Assembly: GCA_015680685.1 (NCBI GenBank)
Contig: MNCI01007621.1
Span: 196,084-260,083 of the forward strand
Origin: Gnetum montanum
Taxonomy: Eukaryota; Streptophyta; Gnetopsida; Gnetales; Gnetaceae
DNA length: 64,000 bases
Direction: 5' to 3'
The translations under genes and the position numbers were made by a program. This document shows positions 10,861 through 23,309 of the stretch, piece after piece; positions within the stretch are counted from its first letter, which is position 1; each line of letters opens with the position of its first letter. Below the pieces are notes generated by a model, which did no database searches, had not been told where the DNA came from, and worked only from the letters and a program-made list of their open reading frames with translations.

Positions 10861-13040
10861 GCATGCAGTAAAGTTTGTAATTTTGTCATTCTTATGCTAT
10901 GGTCAAAATACCAATGCCCTTCACTAATGATGATGAATTTTTTTTGAAATGTCTATTTTGCATAAAAAGTATTGGCTTAAACTTCTTGTGCAAGGTGAAG
11001 TTGCTCAAACACGCTGAATTTTTAAACTTGCGATTCGCATATAACCAACCCAAAACTTTAATAAACCTTAGGGAAAATTGTATAACTGAAAGTTATGCAC
11101 TAGAATCAACTCATAATTTAGAGTTCAGAATATCATATTGGCTATCTATTACCCGGTAAAGTTTTAGTCGATCATTTTACTAGCAATTAAATATTTGAAG
11201 AAGTTTTGTTGACCAGAGGAATTCGGCTTTGGATAGCAAGGCTGGCGCAGCCGCAGTTTTCACTAATTTGTCTATCCCTGATAAATTAACTTAACTTAAT
11301 TCTTATAAAGGGGATGAATTTGTTCGTAATTTTAGAATTTTATTTTGTATGTACAGATTGCGAGGCCGTGGATAATAGGGATGGGAAGCGGAAAAATTAA
11401 AGCTGTGTGATGTGTTGAGTGTGGCTTCAATTGAAGATTGTGTTCTAAGAAGAAGAACAGAGTTCGATACTGCAAGGGCTAGTTTTGGGAATATTCGGAC
11501 AGTTTTGCAATCCATGCCTTAATTTATAGGCCAACAACGTGCTAATCCAACTCTGAGGACTGCTTTTCATGGAAGAAAATTCCAATAGCTGGAATTCTAA
11601 ATCTCAATAATTTGTCAAGGAAGTTTAAACTTATTTAAAAATTTTAAAAACAAAAATCTAATTTAGATTTCTGTCCTTGTAAGGATTAACCATTTGGTAA
11701 GTTGGGCACTTCTTTATAATTACAATTTGTGGAATAAACTATTTAAAAGCAATGGATATGCACCTCAAATATTCAAGTGGCCTCTCCGTTAACGTTCGGT
11801 TATTTTCAGCCTTTATGAAAGCGATATTATAAAACATGATGTAATCTGTTTTAACTCATACCGTAATGCAGAGGTTGAGGATCCTTGTTAGAACATTGCA
11901 TTATTTGTATTTGAAATTTCATTTTCCTGGCTATCTCTAATCAGAAGTTTACAACTAATGCAAGTTAGTAGATTTAAAATCCCAATTTTCCTAGGAAAGA
12001 ATAGTATTGTATCTCTATACCAATAACCAATAACCAGGTAATTCTATTTTTATATGAAATAAATTTTTAATAAATAATATAAAAGGAAATTATTATATAT
12101 GAAACTAAAATTGAAATTTTGGAAAATTAAACCTTAAATAAGTTTTGTGTCTTAACCAACTCAATTTTTCTAGTATGCAGTAAATGAGAACCAATGTAAA
12201 ATGGTCACAATGGCTCAAAAATTATACTTTTGTATTGAACTACTCTAGTGGTACAAAGAAATTTGAAGTAGGAAACCATAAACTATTTCACTACCATAAC
12301 ATGATAATTTATTTTTAAGGAAAAAGGGAAAATATAATGTTTCCATTTGCATAACCATAGTCCCATATAGCAGGTTCATCTTTACATATATTTTATTGAA
12401 GGTGGTGAGAGTTGACATGGACCACAACTTGTGTCTTTGACTAAACACTGCATAGAAACATAAAATCATTAAAAGCTATGAAATGAACTACATATTTACA
12501 TTTAGCATACTGAAAGAAACATAAACATTACAAATCACTAAAGTTGTTGTTAAAATGTTCTAAAATACTGAATGTGAAAAGCAAACATACGAAAGAAAAA
12601 TGCTTTCATTTTAAATTTTTTTTTTTGTCTTTTGATTTTAGATTTGCGATGCAAATGTAATGAGAAACATAGAAAAACATCTGTGGATATGGGATTTAAG
12701 AGCAAAGTAGGATAGTATTCTATCATTACAATTGACATAAGAGACCGCCAATGTATAAGTAACTAGGAAACATAATAACTACAAATATTAAAACCCAGAT
12801 TTTATTGCATTTAAAGAACCAAAGGATCTATTGGACAGCATTGCATTTGTATTAAGAAAGTTAATAAATATGAACTCAACAACAATTCAATTAAAAGTAA
12901 GATATAGTACACTGAAGTGTGTTACCATTTTGAATAATAAGTATGCAGCTGATACTAATAATAATTAAATTATACATATAAATGCATAAAGAGGAGAATC
13001 ATTGTTGCACACAATGTTTTCAAGATTTCTATATTTTAGA
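10861..13040. other. AT-rich intergenic stretch
   Basis: About 2.2 kb with no supported gene. The part nearest the receptor kinase should contain its 3' untranslated region. On the minus strand a splice-donor-like GGAG|GTAAGT lies just past the stop codon, at 13051/13050, so a 3' UTR intron is possible. Confidence 0.4.
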
Positions 13041-13063
13041 AAAGCACTTACCTCCAATCATTA

Positions 13064-16000
13064 TTAAGAAGAATACGTTGAACTTTCAGCTTCTTCCCTT
13101 CTAGGATAGAGAGAAGGTTGTAATTCTACCATCCTTAGAACTTCTTCCAAGTTGGTTGGTAATGTCATTTGATCTTGGGGATTCAAAAGAGTAGCTGATT
13201 GGAGAAAAGACTCAACTTCCTTCATGCTAGGCCTCATAGAAGCATTGTGGCAAGTGCATCTTAGACCGAGCAACAAAATGCTTTCCACGGCTGACATTTC
13301 ATCATCTCTATCCATGTCAATTCCTCCTCCACCTTCATCTGCTATCTTTATAATATCTTTAATTGTTTCTCTTCTTTCCTCTGCTAATTTTCCTTTCAAA
13401 GCCATGGAGATCCACAATGGCAACGTGACATCCCCTGAAAACATCTCATGTGTGGGCTTCAATCTTGTCATGACTTCCAAGGTAACCACTCCAAAGCTAT
13501 ATACATCACCTTTGACAGATATTCTTTCTCCGATACCATACTCTGAAAAACCATTGCTTCAAATTTAGCGTACATGCCTCATCAGCAAAGCAAAATATAT
13601 TAAAAAAATGCAGAAATATAAAACGCATACCACATACCTGGAGCAATATATCCAACAGAACCTTTCACTGCAAGAGATGAGGATGCAGTTGGACAATCAG
13701 AGTCTCCAATCAGGTGAGATATTCCAAAATCAGAGAGCTTGACAGTCATATCATCATCCAATAATACATTCTCTGGTTTGATGTCACAGTGGATGACCTG
13801 AAATTCACAATCATGATGTAGATAACCAAGTCCCTTGGCTAACTCTGTTAATATTTTCACTCTCATGGACAACTCTAATGGAATCAATCCACCATCTTGT
13901 TTACTATGAAGAAGAGAATGGAGATTGCCATTACTCATGAGCGGCATTACCAGGGCTTTTAATTCTTCAGACCACATCACAGTGATAATCTTCAGAATGT
14001 TGCGATGTTTCACTTTTCCTAAAGCACCACATTCCTTTTTGAAGCTTTTCTGACTCCCTGTCTGATCTGCACAAGAGAAACATTTTACAGCAACCACCAT
14101 TCCAGAGGCTAAAACAGCTCTGTAGACCTTTCCATGGCTGCCTTCACCTACCAAGTTTGAGGGGCTGAAATTGGCTGTGGCCCTTGCAACTTCTTCCTTA
14201 GATATCTTTAAGAATTTTTCACCTATCCTTGGGATTTCCCCTTTGAATGCCTTTGCTCTTCTGAAAATGAATAAAACCCCTGCAACAACCAGCAACAAAA
14301 GTAGACCTACAATGGGCACCACAATTTTCAGAATAGTGCTTTTGTTAAAGTGAGATCTGTGTTGCCCAGGAAATACTGGGCAAGCTTTGAGGCCAAAGCA
14401 CCTTCCACATAAATTTGGATTACCAATAAACCACAATCTTGATAATCTGAGCTTTTTGAAGGAACTGCTCAGACACGGAACTTCGCCTTCAAAGCTGTTG
14501 TACGAGAAGTTCAAAAATTTGAGAGTGGAATGATTCAGCAGAGAAGCAGGCACAGGTCCGGAAAAGTTGTTACCAGACAAATCTATGCTTTGTAATTGAG
14601 TGAGTTTATTTCCGATTGATTTGGAAAGGTTTCCTCTGAAATGATTGAAGGTGAGATTGATGCTGCGGGCATCCAACCAGCCGTCCATGTAAAAAGCAAT
14701 GTTTCCGGAAAGATGATTGCTTGAAAGATTTATAAACTGTGCCATCTGCTGTTCTGCTATCTCTGGAGGCACATCCCCAGTTAAAGCATTTGCTGATAAA
14801 TCAAAATGAAATACAACGGATTTGAGACCCGCAACCTGTGGTGGTATTGGCCCGGAGAGGTTGTTTGAAGACAGGGCAAGGTCTTCCAGAACAAGACAAT
14901 TTCCCATCTCTGAAGGAATTTCACCCGTGAGCAGGTTTCGATTGAGGTTGAGCCCGCGCAGATTGACTAGCTTTCCAAAACTTGCAGGGATAGAACCTGA
15001 CAATTTATTTTCAAAAAGATGGAGATAGGCAAGCGACTTGTTTAAGAGGGATATCTCAGTGGGAATGTTGCCCTTTAATTTGTTTCCGTACAGCGCTATT
15101 TCTTGCAGGGACTTGAGATTTGCAATCCGTGGAGGAATGTTGCCACACAATACATTATCGCCAAGAGAAAGCTTTACAAGGGATGTTAAATTTCCTACAC
15201 TATGAGGGATGTGGCCGGAAATGAAGTTCTCCAACAGTCGCAAACTCTGAAGCTTTGGCCAAGAGTCTCCAAACTTGGGCGGTAAGGTTCCCGTTAAATG
15301 GTTGTCATATATTCCTAGGTAAGTTAAAAGAGAGCAATTGGATAGAGCTTTCAGAATTGGAATAGGCTGTGTGTGCATGCTGACTCCACTAGTGAAGTAA
15401 TTTGCACCCATATTCAAATGCGTGAGTTGAGTGCAGAGTGTCCCCAGCCACAACGGTGGCCTTCCAGACAATCTATTATTGGACAACTGAAGATTTTCAA
15501 GTTGGGTGAGATTCCGCCAGGACTGTGGAATGTTACCGGCAAGTTTGTTGACAGCTAAAGTCAATTCCTGTAATTTGTTAAAGTTGCCAATCCAGGAAGG
15601 AAGACGACCTCGCAAATTGTTCATGGCTAAATCTAGGTGCGCAAGTGCCGTGAGGTTGCTTAAACAGGATGGAATGGTTCCCACGAGATTGTTGTCATCG
15701 AGATACAATACAGTGAGACGGTAGAGACTCGCAAATGAACAAGGAATGAAACCTGTTAAGTGATTAGTCCCAAAAGCCAGAAAAGTCATGAGCGAAGAAG
15801 ATAGGTTGCCGAGTTGAGCAGGAATGACACCGTGAATGTTGTTCTCAGCAAGGTCAAGCGATTCAAGTTTGCCGAGTTCTCCCAACAAGGAAGGGATATG
15901 TCCACCCAAATGATTTTGGAAGACATCGAATTCCTTGAGGCCCTGGAGTCTGGCAAGAGACTCAGGAATCTGACCACTCAAGAAATTTTCACATAGATAA

Positions 16001-16512
16001 AGGAATTGCAGAGAAGAAAGGTTTCCCAACTGAAAAGGAATCACACCTTCAAATTCATTTAGGCATAAATCTAACAGTTTTAGCCTACGCAATGTGCCAA
16101 GGAAAGGTGGGATTGTACCGGAGAAAGAGTTGTTGCCAACATCAAGTAGGTGCAGGAATGATAAGTTGGAGAGGTGGGGAGACAGGGAGCCGCGTAATGT
16201 TGCATTCTCCAGATAAATGCCCACAACTCGGCCTGAATGTTTGGTGGAGCAAATGATGCCTGTCCAATTGCATGCATTTGGAGCAGCTGCATCCCAATTT
16301 TGGAGACGAGAGAGTGGATCGCTGGTGATGCATTTCTTGAATTGAATCAAAGCTCTTACATCATTTGCAGCTCCCTTTGCATCATGTTTTGGGCGAGCAT
16401 CAATGGCAACAACGTAGAAGGAGAAGAAGAGGCAGAGGCACAGCAAAAGAAGGAGAAATAAATGGCAGAGATAGAGAAAAGAGAAGACTCTTGCAGAAGA
16501 GGAGAAGGCCAT
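13064..16512 (-). CDS. LRR receptor-like kinase, XA21/At3g47570 type, non-RD
   Basis: Plasma-membrane receptor kinase with an extracellular LRR ectodomain. Two exons join to an open frame: exon 1 16512-13638 and exon 2 13542-13064, with a 95-bp intron (donor CCAG|GTATGT, acceptor TTTTTCAG) that rebuilds the kinase motif GYIAPEYG. The product is about 1,117 aa: signal peptide, LRR cap (CNWTGIIC), 24 LRRs (about 95-682), one membrane helix (about 726-748) and a kinase (about 780-1060). The kinase has the loop GEGSHGKV, lysine AVKCF, catalytic loop HCDIKPEN and DFG. HCD instead of HRD makes it non-RD, a class that includes immune receptors such as XA21 and FLS2. The frame is open up to 16560, but the TATA box lies only about 25 bp above that ATG. 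The ATG at 16512 has G at -3 and +4, so it is preferred. The ligand is unknown. Confidence 0.93.
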
Positions 16513-16581
16513 TGCAGGTTGCATGAAACTCAACACAGCGCAAAACTTGCACAATAACATGCATCCAATCCAGCCAGCGGC

Positions 16582-16588
16582 ATTTATA
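16582..16588 (-). promoter_or_regulatory. Putative TATA box of the receptor kinase
   Basis: The minus strand reads CGTATAAATGCC here. A start of transcription 25-30 bp downstream would fall at about 16555-16560, at or past the most upstream ATG. This supports translation from 16512. Confidence 0.5.
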
Positions 16589-18533
16589 CGTGTGAATTCA
16601 CAAGCGGAGGATCTGAGCTAAAATTACTGGTTCTTTAACTGCAGTAACATGATCTTCTTGCATACTGTCATCGTCTACGAATACGATATTTGTGTCCAGA
16701 CCTGAACTAACTTATTTAGCTTGAATGCGTGCCCCATGGTACACGGCCACTTATTTGTGGATGGACTTGAACCGCTACATTTCTTGACTTGACTTTGAAT
16801 TATTGAGCATTGAACTGTAATTAACAACACACTGGTGCGTAATCATGGTTAAACCATAGTCTACGTTTGTTGGTCAAGTATCATTTCCGGGAAAAAGCGG
16901 CCATCAATAATTACTTGTACGACTCTCCATATGCATTGGTCAATGCCACTAGCTACTAAGTCTTCATGTCATAATTAAACACTGACCACACGTAGAAAGC
17001 AACTTTCAGTGATGGTCGGCAATTAGTAGCTTTCTCTTCATGTGTGGTACATAAAACAGATTCCGAATCGTTGCCCCAGTTGTAGCTTATCTTTTATATT
17101 TGTTGCACTCGTTATTCCTGGGGCTTACCTAAAGCACTTCTGACAGCGAAAATTGGTACCCAATGTCGCATCACCGTGATCCGCATTTGCAGAGATTCTT
17201 AGCAGGAAAGGAAACCAATTCACATAGATGAACATAGACTCCATAATTTGTACTAGATGCCAAGTCACCAGATGTGCAAGAGTTATGTTTAATTTTAATC
17301 TTTGTTATTTATGCTATAGTTTACAAATAATATTTAAAATAATTGTAAAACACGTTAACTTAACATCATCACCAAGTTGTCAATATCTACTTTAATGATG
17401 ATATTGTTTGTTGTCGGTCTTTAAGTCCCATGGGACACGGCCGCTCAAGTCTCCTTTGTCTGTGCACTTAACTCTGAATTAAGTTAGTCAGTTGAAATGC
17501 CCCGTAAAAGACGGCCACTTTTTTCATGCCTTACTTGACTTTCAATTACAGCCAAATAATTGATTTGTATCTTAATCCACGGACCATCACTCATACAAAC
17601 TTTTTTTATTGTTTGTTTTTTTATTTTTTTTCTTTAATCAAATTTAAGCTTAAAAATTTTGGTAAAAAAATAATGTGCGCGAGTTCGATATGCTTTTTAT
17701 TATTAATTTTAACTTTATCCAAACTGGATAAAAATTGAGCATCCGCCAACTTTTTTCTTTGATGCGCCAGAAGTTTTAAGTCCAGTTATTTCAAGCAAAC
17801 AAAGAATAACAGAAACACGAAGGGCAAACAAATACCATTCACTAAGTTATTACACCTTTCATAGAAATCTGTGAATGTAAAGCTCCACAAAGAATGTGGA
17901 CATCCAAGAAGATCGCACCAAATAAAACTCTGTATTCCATTATTGCAAACCACAAAAAGTTAATCAAATCTGAGCAGTCAAAAAGCAAAGGAGTGCATGG
18001 AATTTGGGAATAAAGCATGGTCAATATGCTTCCAAATGCTAACATGATAGGCCTTCAGTAAAATCAAAATTACAACTCTAACCGATCCTCCAATATTTTA
18101 TATTAAATATATTTAATTTAGCTACGCGAAACGAAAATGATAATTACATGCACTGTAATTCAACTTTTCCCTCGTATTAACGGCTAACCGATAAAGAAGT
18201 CTTTTTTTATGTTAGTTTAAAAAATGAAATATATAGGTTAGGATTCTCAGAAGTCAAGAAGTTTCAAAAGATTGCGTAAACAAAACGGTACCATATATTC
18301 TCGTTTCCGCTTTTATGTAAACTTTCCAATTAAAAGTTGTTGGTAGTGGTAAAAAAGCAGAGAGGAGAATAGGCGTAACAACGTAGAAAGGCACCATAAA
18401 CAAAAATTAATAATAATATTTAACTTTTCCTACTGCAGCAATGCCGGAAAGGTCCCTCCCTCGGATCTCTGCTGGGCCGTCATTTGTCCGTGTGAAAGGT
18501 CAATTTCTATGAAGGTCATTATTTTTGAGAGTG
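16589..18533. other. Region upstream of the receptor kinase
   Basis: No gene is seen. A short motif recurs: CCCATGGTACACGGCCACTT (about 16733), CCCATGGGACACGGCCGCT (about 17428) and CCCGTAAAAGACGGCCACTT (about 17501). These could be promoter elements or the remains of a local duplication. The rest is unremarkable AT-rich sequence. Confidence 0.4.
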
Positions 18534-18727
18534 CCTTTTCCTAAAGCAAAAGTAAAGTGGAATTTTCATGGAAAAGCAACTGTGTTTTTTTTATTTTTTC
18601 TAAATTTGTTTCTAACCTCATAAAAATGGCCCTTTTCCTAAAGCAAAAGTAAAGTGGAAGTTTTATAGAAAAGCAATTGTGTTTTCTTATTTCTTCCAAG
18701 TTTATTTTTGACCTCACAAAAATGGCC
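18534..18727. repeat. Tandem duplication, 2 x 97 bp
   Basis: CCTTTTCCTAAAGCAAAAGT starts at 18534 and again at 18631, and both units run on to AAAATGGCC. The units differ at scattered positions, so the duplication is not recent. Confidence 0.85.
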
Positions 18728-18879
18728 AATTGATGGATGGTATTTTTACCTTAATTTTTAGGGCTTTCTACAAATACTTTTTAATAGTGATTTAAGATAT
18801 AAATTACAATGAGCTAGAAATCACAAGCTCAATTCTACTCCGTAGCATTGAGTTATCAATTAAAAAGTAAGAAATTCCT

Positions 18880-19016
18880 TTTTAAGATTTTTTTGAGGCA
18901 AGGCAACTCAAGGCTAGTGCCACACCTAGAAGTGCAAGCAAGAATCAAACCCACAACCTTCTAACCAAAAGATGAGGGTCTTAACCACTTACCCTACACC
19001 ACTAGGTACTTAGTTT
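18880..19016 (-). mobile_element. tRNA-derived SINE (family 2)
   Basis: The minus strand reads CTAGTGGTGTAGGGTAAGTG, GTTAAGACCCTCATCTTTTG, then the B-box-like GGTTTGATTC and a tail ending CCTTGCCTCAAAAAAA. The layout (A box, B box, unrelated body, A-rich tail) fits a tRNA-derived SINE. Related pieces are at 19290-19382 (minus) and 48604-48776 (plus). Confidence 0.65.
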
Positions 19017-19223
19017 TGTATGTTGAAAAATAAATAAAATAAATTAGGGTTCAATGATTGGTAATTTCCATTGCTAACACTAAAACAAATGTAAATTGTA
19101 ATCCATGTTTTTAAAATATAATTGACAATAAAACTAGCCAACCTCAGCATTATTATAGCTGAAAGGTGGTAATGGATGCATTAAGCATGAAATCAAAATC
19201 TTCAATTTTTTCATTCATTTTGG

Positions 19224-19293
19224 ACTTTAAGATAAAGCTTCTTAACATATATTCTTTTTAGACATTAAAATAAAGCTTCTTGGCATATATTCT
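19224..19293. repeat. Short tandem duplication, 2 x about 38 bp
   Basis: ATAAAGCTTCTTAACATATA and ATAAAGCTTCTTGGCATATA recur with a period of about 38 bp. Confidence 0.7.
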
Positions 19294-19382
19294 ACCAATT
19301 TCACATGGAGAGGAGACAAGAATTAAACCAAGAATTTCCTAATCAAAAGATGAGTGTTTTGACCAATACACTATAGCCCTAA
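19290..19382 (-). mobile_element. SINE family 2 fragment
   Basis: The minus strand reads AGGGCTATAGTGTATTGGTC, ACTCATCTTTTGATTAGGAA, then GGTTTAATTCTTG. It parallels the copy at 18880-19016 through the B box. It is shorter and more diverged. Confidence 0.55.
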
Positions 19383-19434
19383 ATGCATAGAATTTATAAT
19401 ATATGTACTATGCATTACAAAATACAAATTTGGG

Positions 19435-19810
19435 ATGTTGGTACTAATAGTTTAGTTGCATTGCATTGTAGTAGCTTGAGAGTTGTAATTTGACAAGGAA
19501 TATTATCACTAAATACATTCTTGCAAAGATAAAGCTCTACAAGAGATGATAAATTTGCTACACTTTGAAGGATGTTGCCGAAAATTAAGTTGCAAGATAG
19601 TTCCAACCTCTGAAGATTTGGCAAGGAGCCTCCAAAGATGGGTGGTAACGTTCCCATTAAATGGTTGTAATATATTACTAGATAAATTAGAAAAGAGCAG
19701 TTGGATAGAGCTATGAGGATTGGCATAGGTTGTGTGGGCATGCTCACTCCATTGGTAAAGTAATTAGAGCCCATATTTAAATATGTGAGTTGAGTGAAGA
19801 GTATCCCTAG
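19435..19810 (-). pseudogene. LRR receptor kinase fragment (lost paralogue)
   Basis: The minus strand encodes a run that aligns with LRRs 12-16 of the receptor kinase at 13.1-16.5 kb, for example NMGSNYFTNGVSMPTQPMPI against NMGANYFTSGVSMHTQPIPI. Roughly two thirds of positions match by eye. No signal peptide, membrane helix or kinase is present. At 19810 the homology stops exactly where a copia LTR begins; on the other side it fades at about 19435. It lies about 2.9 kb upstream of the intact gene on the same strand, so it is probably a leftover of a tandem array. Confidence 0.85.
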
Positions 19811-20149
19811 TGTTGGAGCATAAGTGGAAGCGGAAAATCATTTGAGACATAAACATTACATTGTAATAAACTCGTACTGGAAGGAAGAATAGTGAATTAG
19901 AAAATGGGGAAACTTCCCATTGCTCTTCTCAAGGAATGCACATCATAGACATTCTTTTAGATAACCCTTTTGAGCAAAGATGAGACACTAGAATATGAAT
20001 ATAAAAGCCTCAAATAATTGATGAGTGGACCAATGGTGAATAATGGTTCTAGGTGTCAATAATGTTGCCAATAATTTAGCACCAATGATTCAACCAATAA
20101 TAATATGACAACCATGTTAGCATTGACATTCTTTTACTTCCAATAGTCA
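19811..20149 (-). mobile_element. Copia-type 3' LTR inserted in the LRR fragment
   Basis: On the minus strand the 339-bp unit starts TGACTATTGG and ends GCTCCAACA, with a TATA-like TTTTATATTC inside. It is preceded by CATTGAGGGGG, a good polypurine tract (plus strand about 20150-20160). The plus-strand start TGTTGGAGC abuts the LRR fragment exactly. Confidence 0.65.
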
Positions 20150-20744
20150 CCCCCTCAATGCCAATATGAAAAACAAACAAGAAATACATCCCCTTAATCC
20201 ATGTTCCATCTCTACAATTTCATGCTACATTTTAGATGCACAACAATGCATCACATATTAAGAATTATACAATATATTCTTCTCTTTATTTTATGCTACA
20301 TTTTTCATAAGAGCTTGTGGAACATTCTAACTTCATTGAGTGTATGAAGTAGTTCTAAGTGCAAGTCAAGGTGTCCTTGATTTCTTGGGCAAATTAACAA
20401 GGCAAAAATGTTCCCAAAGGGCTAGAAAATCAATGGCAAAGAAAGGCCTCAAAACCAAACAAAAACTATATACAAAAACCAACTTTTAAAACTTGACCTA
20501 AACACTTAAAAGAAAGAAGTCTAAATTAAGTTAAGATGATGTAATAAAGGAGAAGTTCAAAATAAGCCTACAACAAAGAACTTCTCAAAGAAAGCATTAA
20601 ATCTTGATGGTATAATAGCTTGACAACTAATGGAAACATTAAAAAAAAGGCTTAATAAACTAGTTTTGAAAGAAAATCTTTTAACTCATAGAATTAGCAA
20701 CTAAGACGAATGCTTTTCAAGGTGATAAACCAAATTATGTCAAT
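20150..20744 (-). mobile_element. Internal 3' non-coding part of the copia-type element
   Basis: The minus strand upstream of the polypurine tract reads TTTGTTTTTCATATTGGCAT, a context common before copia 3' LTRs. No pol or gag frame is recognisable in this stretch. The element is truncated on its far side, where an older gypsy LTR begins. Confidence 0.45.
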
Positions 20745-21589
20745 TGACTATGATATTCTAGTTGTGACATCATATCCCATTCTATAATATCATACATACG
20801 ATGTGGCTGGGCATGGTCATGCCTATAAATACTAGCCTACTGTCATGTCACAAACACCTTTCAGTCAAACCTTAGCAAAGCTAAAGATAATTGTCAATGC
20901 CCACGGTATGGTCTAAAGTGATTGTATAACATATTTATTGGAGTGAAGTGTGCCTAGACATGCTCTATGATTGGCAATAAATATCAAGAATAATGAGGTG
21001 TTAGCCTAGTGGTATGGGTCTTGGCCTGGTAACCCTAGGTCAAAGGTTCAATTCTACTAGGTGAGTTATAAAATTCTATAAATCTTGGGGTGTACCTATA
21101 TTTCATTTATTTTAGGTTCCAACACCCGTAATAAAGATCAAGATCATTTTTTATTATTGCAACATATTACTTAGAATAGATTTTCTTTTTCATTGTCATT
21201 TACATTCCAATGTCTTTTATATTTCAATTGTGATTTACATTTCCAATGCATGCTTGTATTTTTGTGAAATAAGTACACCTATTTTTGAGTGCAACATATA
21301 ATTATCTACTAACCTAGTAGTAGCTTTGCTTAATTCACCCACTAGCAAGTTGCTTAGTAATCTTAGTGGCTATTATACTAGCCCAACATGTGTCTAAAAA
21401 GAAAAGACTAGATACTTATCATTGTTAGGCTAGTTTAGCATTTTATTTATGTTGTTCCTTAGTTAAAATATTTTGTATTTCATTTGCAATGTTTTACTCT
21501 ATTACCATCATATAACACCATCACATCATATGTCTTATTATGAGTTAAACTATATGCTTCAACTCCACTAACTCTAGTAAAAAAATAGT
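20745..21589 (+). mobile_element. Old gypsy LTR, interrupted by a SINE and cut by element B
   Basis: A TATA box CCTATAAATACTAG lies at about 20822-20835. Decayed palindromes (ATCATACATACGATGTGG) sit just upstream. The LTR-specific pair of phrases appears at 21300-21390 (CTAACCTAGTAGTAGC and TAGTAATCTTAGTGGC), closest to the LTR of element D. CTTAGGCTAGTTTAGC-like sequence follows at about 21425. The right end is lost at 21590, where element B starts; the left end is approximate. Confidence 0.6.
20991..21129 (+). mobile_element. tRNA-derived SINE (family 1), with target duplications
   Basis: It starts TAATGAGGTGTTAGCCTAGT (A box) and has the B box GGTTCAATTC. It ends with TTTTAGGTTCCAACACCCGT. 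It is flanked by AATAAATATCAAGA (20976-20989) and AATAAAGATCAAGA (21130-21143), one mismatch in 14. The duplicated target is the LTR phrase CAATAAAGATCAAGAT, so it inserted into the LTR. Confidence 0.85.
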
Positions 21590-22406
21590 TGATGAGTCGT
21601 CATTTTAGTTTACTGCGATGTTGCGTATGTGATATTGCGTACGCGATATTGCAGCATGTCTCCTCATCTATAAATAAGAGGTAGAAAGATTCGATAGGCA
21701 GTTTTTAAGTTAGTAGTTAGAGTTGTAAAATTTAAGTTTCTTTTTAAATCAGTTTCTCTCTCAACCCTTTCCTCCCAGTGTATGCCTGTAGTGTGGTGAT
21801 TGTAATTGTACGGCATCCTTATTCGAGTGTGACGTACTTGGACACACACATGACTGGAAATAAAGATCAAGATTACTTCATCATTGCAGCATTCACTTAG
21901 CTTAATTATTTATTTAATTTTCATTTACTGCTTTCTTATTAATATCTTCTCACCCTAAACTCTTGTCAAACGCAGAATGAGTATGACTTGATCACAAGCA
22001 TTTAAGTATGACTACTTGGTAACCCAGTAGCATACCTAGGATCTGCGCTCGGTAATCCCAGTGGTAGTCATGCACGAGGTCCAAGATGTGTACAGACGAT
22101 TAAGGAATGAATGCTCATTGCACTTAGGCTAGTTTAGATTCTCTCCCCCTTTTCCTCTTACCTTAATTAAAGACATTTTCCATTGCCTCTAGGAGTAGCA
22201 TTAGTATAGGAACACATCATACACCTCACTTTGGACTAAACCATACATGACAAAGTTAACACTAGTCCAGATGGGAAGATAGCGAACTGCGACCTAAGAA
22301 TAACTATCTAGATACCACAACTAGTCGGTCTGTGGAGTTCGACCGGAACGTGCGTGAAATGCTCATATTCATATGGTTGAGTGTAGGGGTACCTCGCCAC
22401 TCATCA
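21590..22406 (+). repeat. 5' LTR of element B
   Basis: The LTR starts TGATGAGTCG and ends CACTCATCA, followed at once by the primer site. TATAAATA is at 21669-21676, preceded by GATATTGCGTACGCGATATT. It matches the 3' LTR over its length with visible substitutions and small indels, so the insertion is old. Confidence 0.9.
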
Positions 22407-22426
22407 TTGGTGCTATTGCCGGGGAC
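22407..22426 (+). promoter_or_regulatory. tRNA-Asp primer binding site, element B
   Basis: TTGGTGCTATTGCCGGGGAC starts right after the LTR. It differs at two positions from the TGGCGCCGTTGCCGGGGA complement of the plant tRNA-Asp 3' end used by Athila-type elements. Confidence 0.85.
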
Positions 22427-22550
22427 GGTGCTAGTTATCTAGATTAGTTATATCATACAAGGTCACTATATAGGAATTAAAGATATATCTTTTAGAAAGA
22501 AATGATTATAAAAAGTCACATATAAATTCACACACAATTTCACAACCATG

Positions 22551-23309
22551 NNNNNNNNNNNNNNNNNNNNNNNNNNNNNNNNNNNNNNNNNNNNNNNNNN
22601 NNNNNNNNNNNNNNNNNNNNNNNNNNNNNNNNNNNNNNNNNNNNNNNNNNNNNNNNNNNNNNNNNNNNNNNNNNNNNNNNNNNNNNNNNNNNNNNNNNNN
22701 NNNNNNNNNNNNNNNNNNNNNNNNNNNNNNNNNNNNNNNNNNNNNNNNNNNNNNNNNNNNNNNNNNNNNNNNNNNNNNNNNNNNNNNNNNNNNNNNNNNN
22801 NNNNNNNNNNNNNNNNNNNNNNNNNNNNNNNNNNNNNNNNNNNNNNNNNNNNNNNNNNNNNNNNNNNNNNNNNNNNNNNNNNNNNNNNNNNNNNNNNNNN
22901 NNNNNNNNNNNNNNNNNNNNNNNNNNNNNNNNNNNNNNNNNNNNNNNNNNNNNNNNNNNNNNNNNNNNNNNNNNNNNNNNNNNNNNNNNNNNNNNNNNNN
23001 NNNNNNNNNNNNNNNNNNNNNNNNNNNNNNNNNNNNNNNNNNNNNNNNNNNNNNNNNNNNNNNNNNNNNNNNNNNNNNNNNNNNNNNNNNNNNNNNNNNN
23101 NNNNNNNNNNNNNNNNNNNNNNNNNNNNNNNNNNNNNNNNNNNNNNNNNNNNNNNNNNNNNNNNNNNNNNNNNNNNNNNNNNNNNNNNNNNNNNNNNNNN
23201 NNNNNNNNNNNNNNNNNNNNNNNNNNNNNNNNNNNNNNNNNNNNNNNNNNNNNNNNNNNNNNNNNNNNNNNNNNNNNNNNNNNNNNNNNNNNNNNNNNNN
23301 NNNNNNNNN
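22551..23309. other. Assembly gap (N)
   Basis: 759 unknown bases, expected to hold the gag N-terminus and core of element B. Open frames that cross it are artefacts. Confidence 1.

Noticed and set aside
16558-16560. ATG at 16560 as the start of the receptor kinase
   Set aside because: The only TATA box lies about 25 bp upstream, so transcripts would start at or after this ATG; the ATG at 16512 has a better context and directly opens a signal peptide.
20991-21070. A functional tRNA gene, from A- and B-box-like words
   Set aside because: No cloverleaf with paired acceptor stem could be traced, and the body and tail match other SINE copies.
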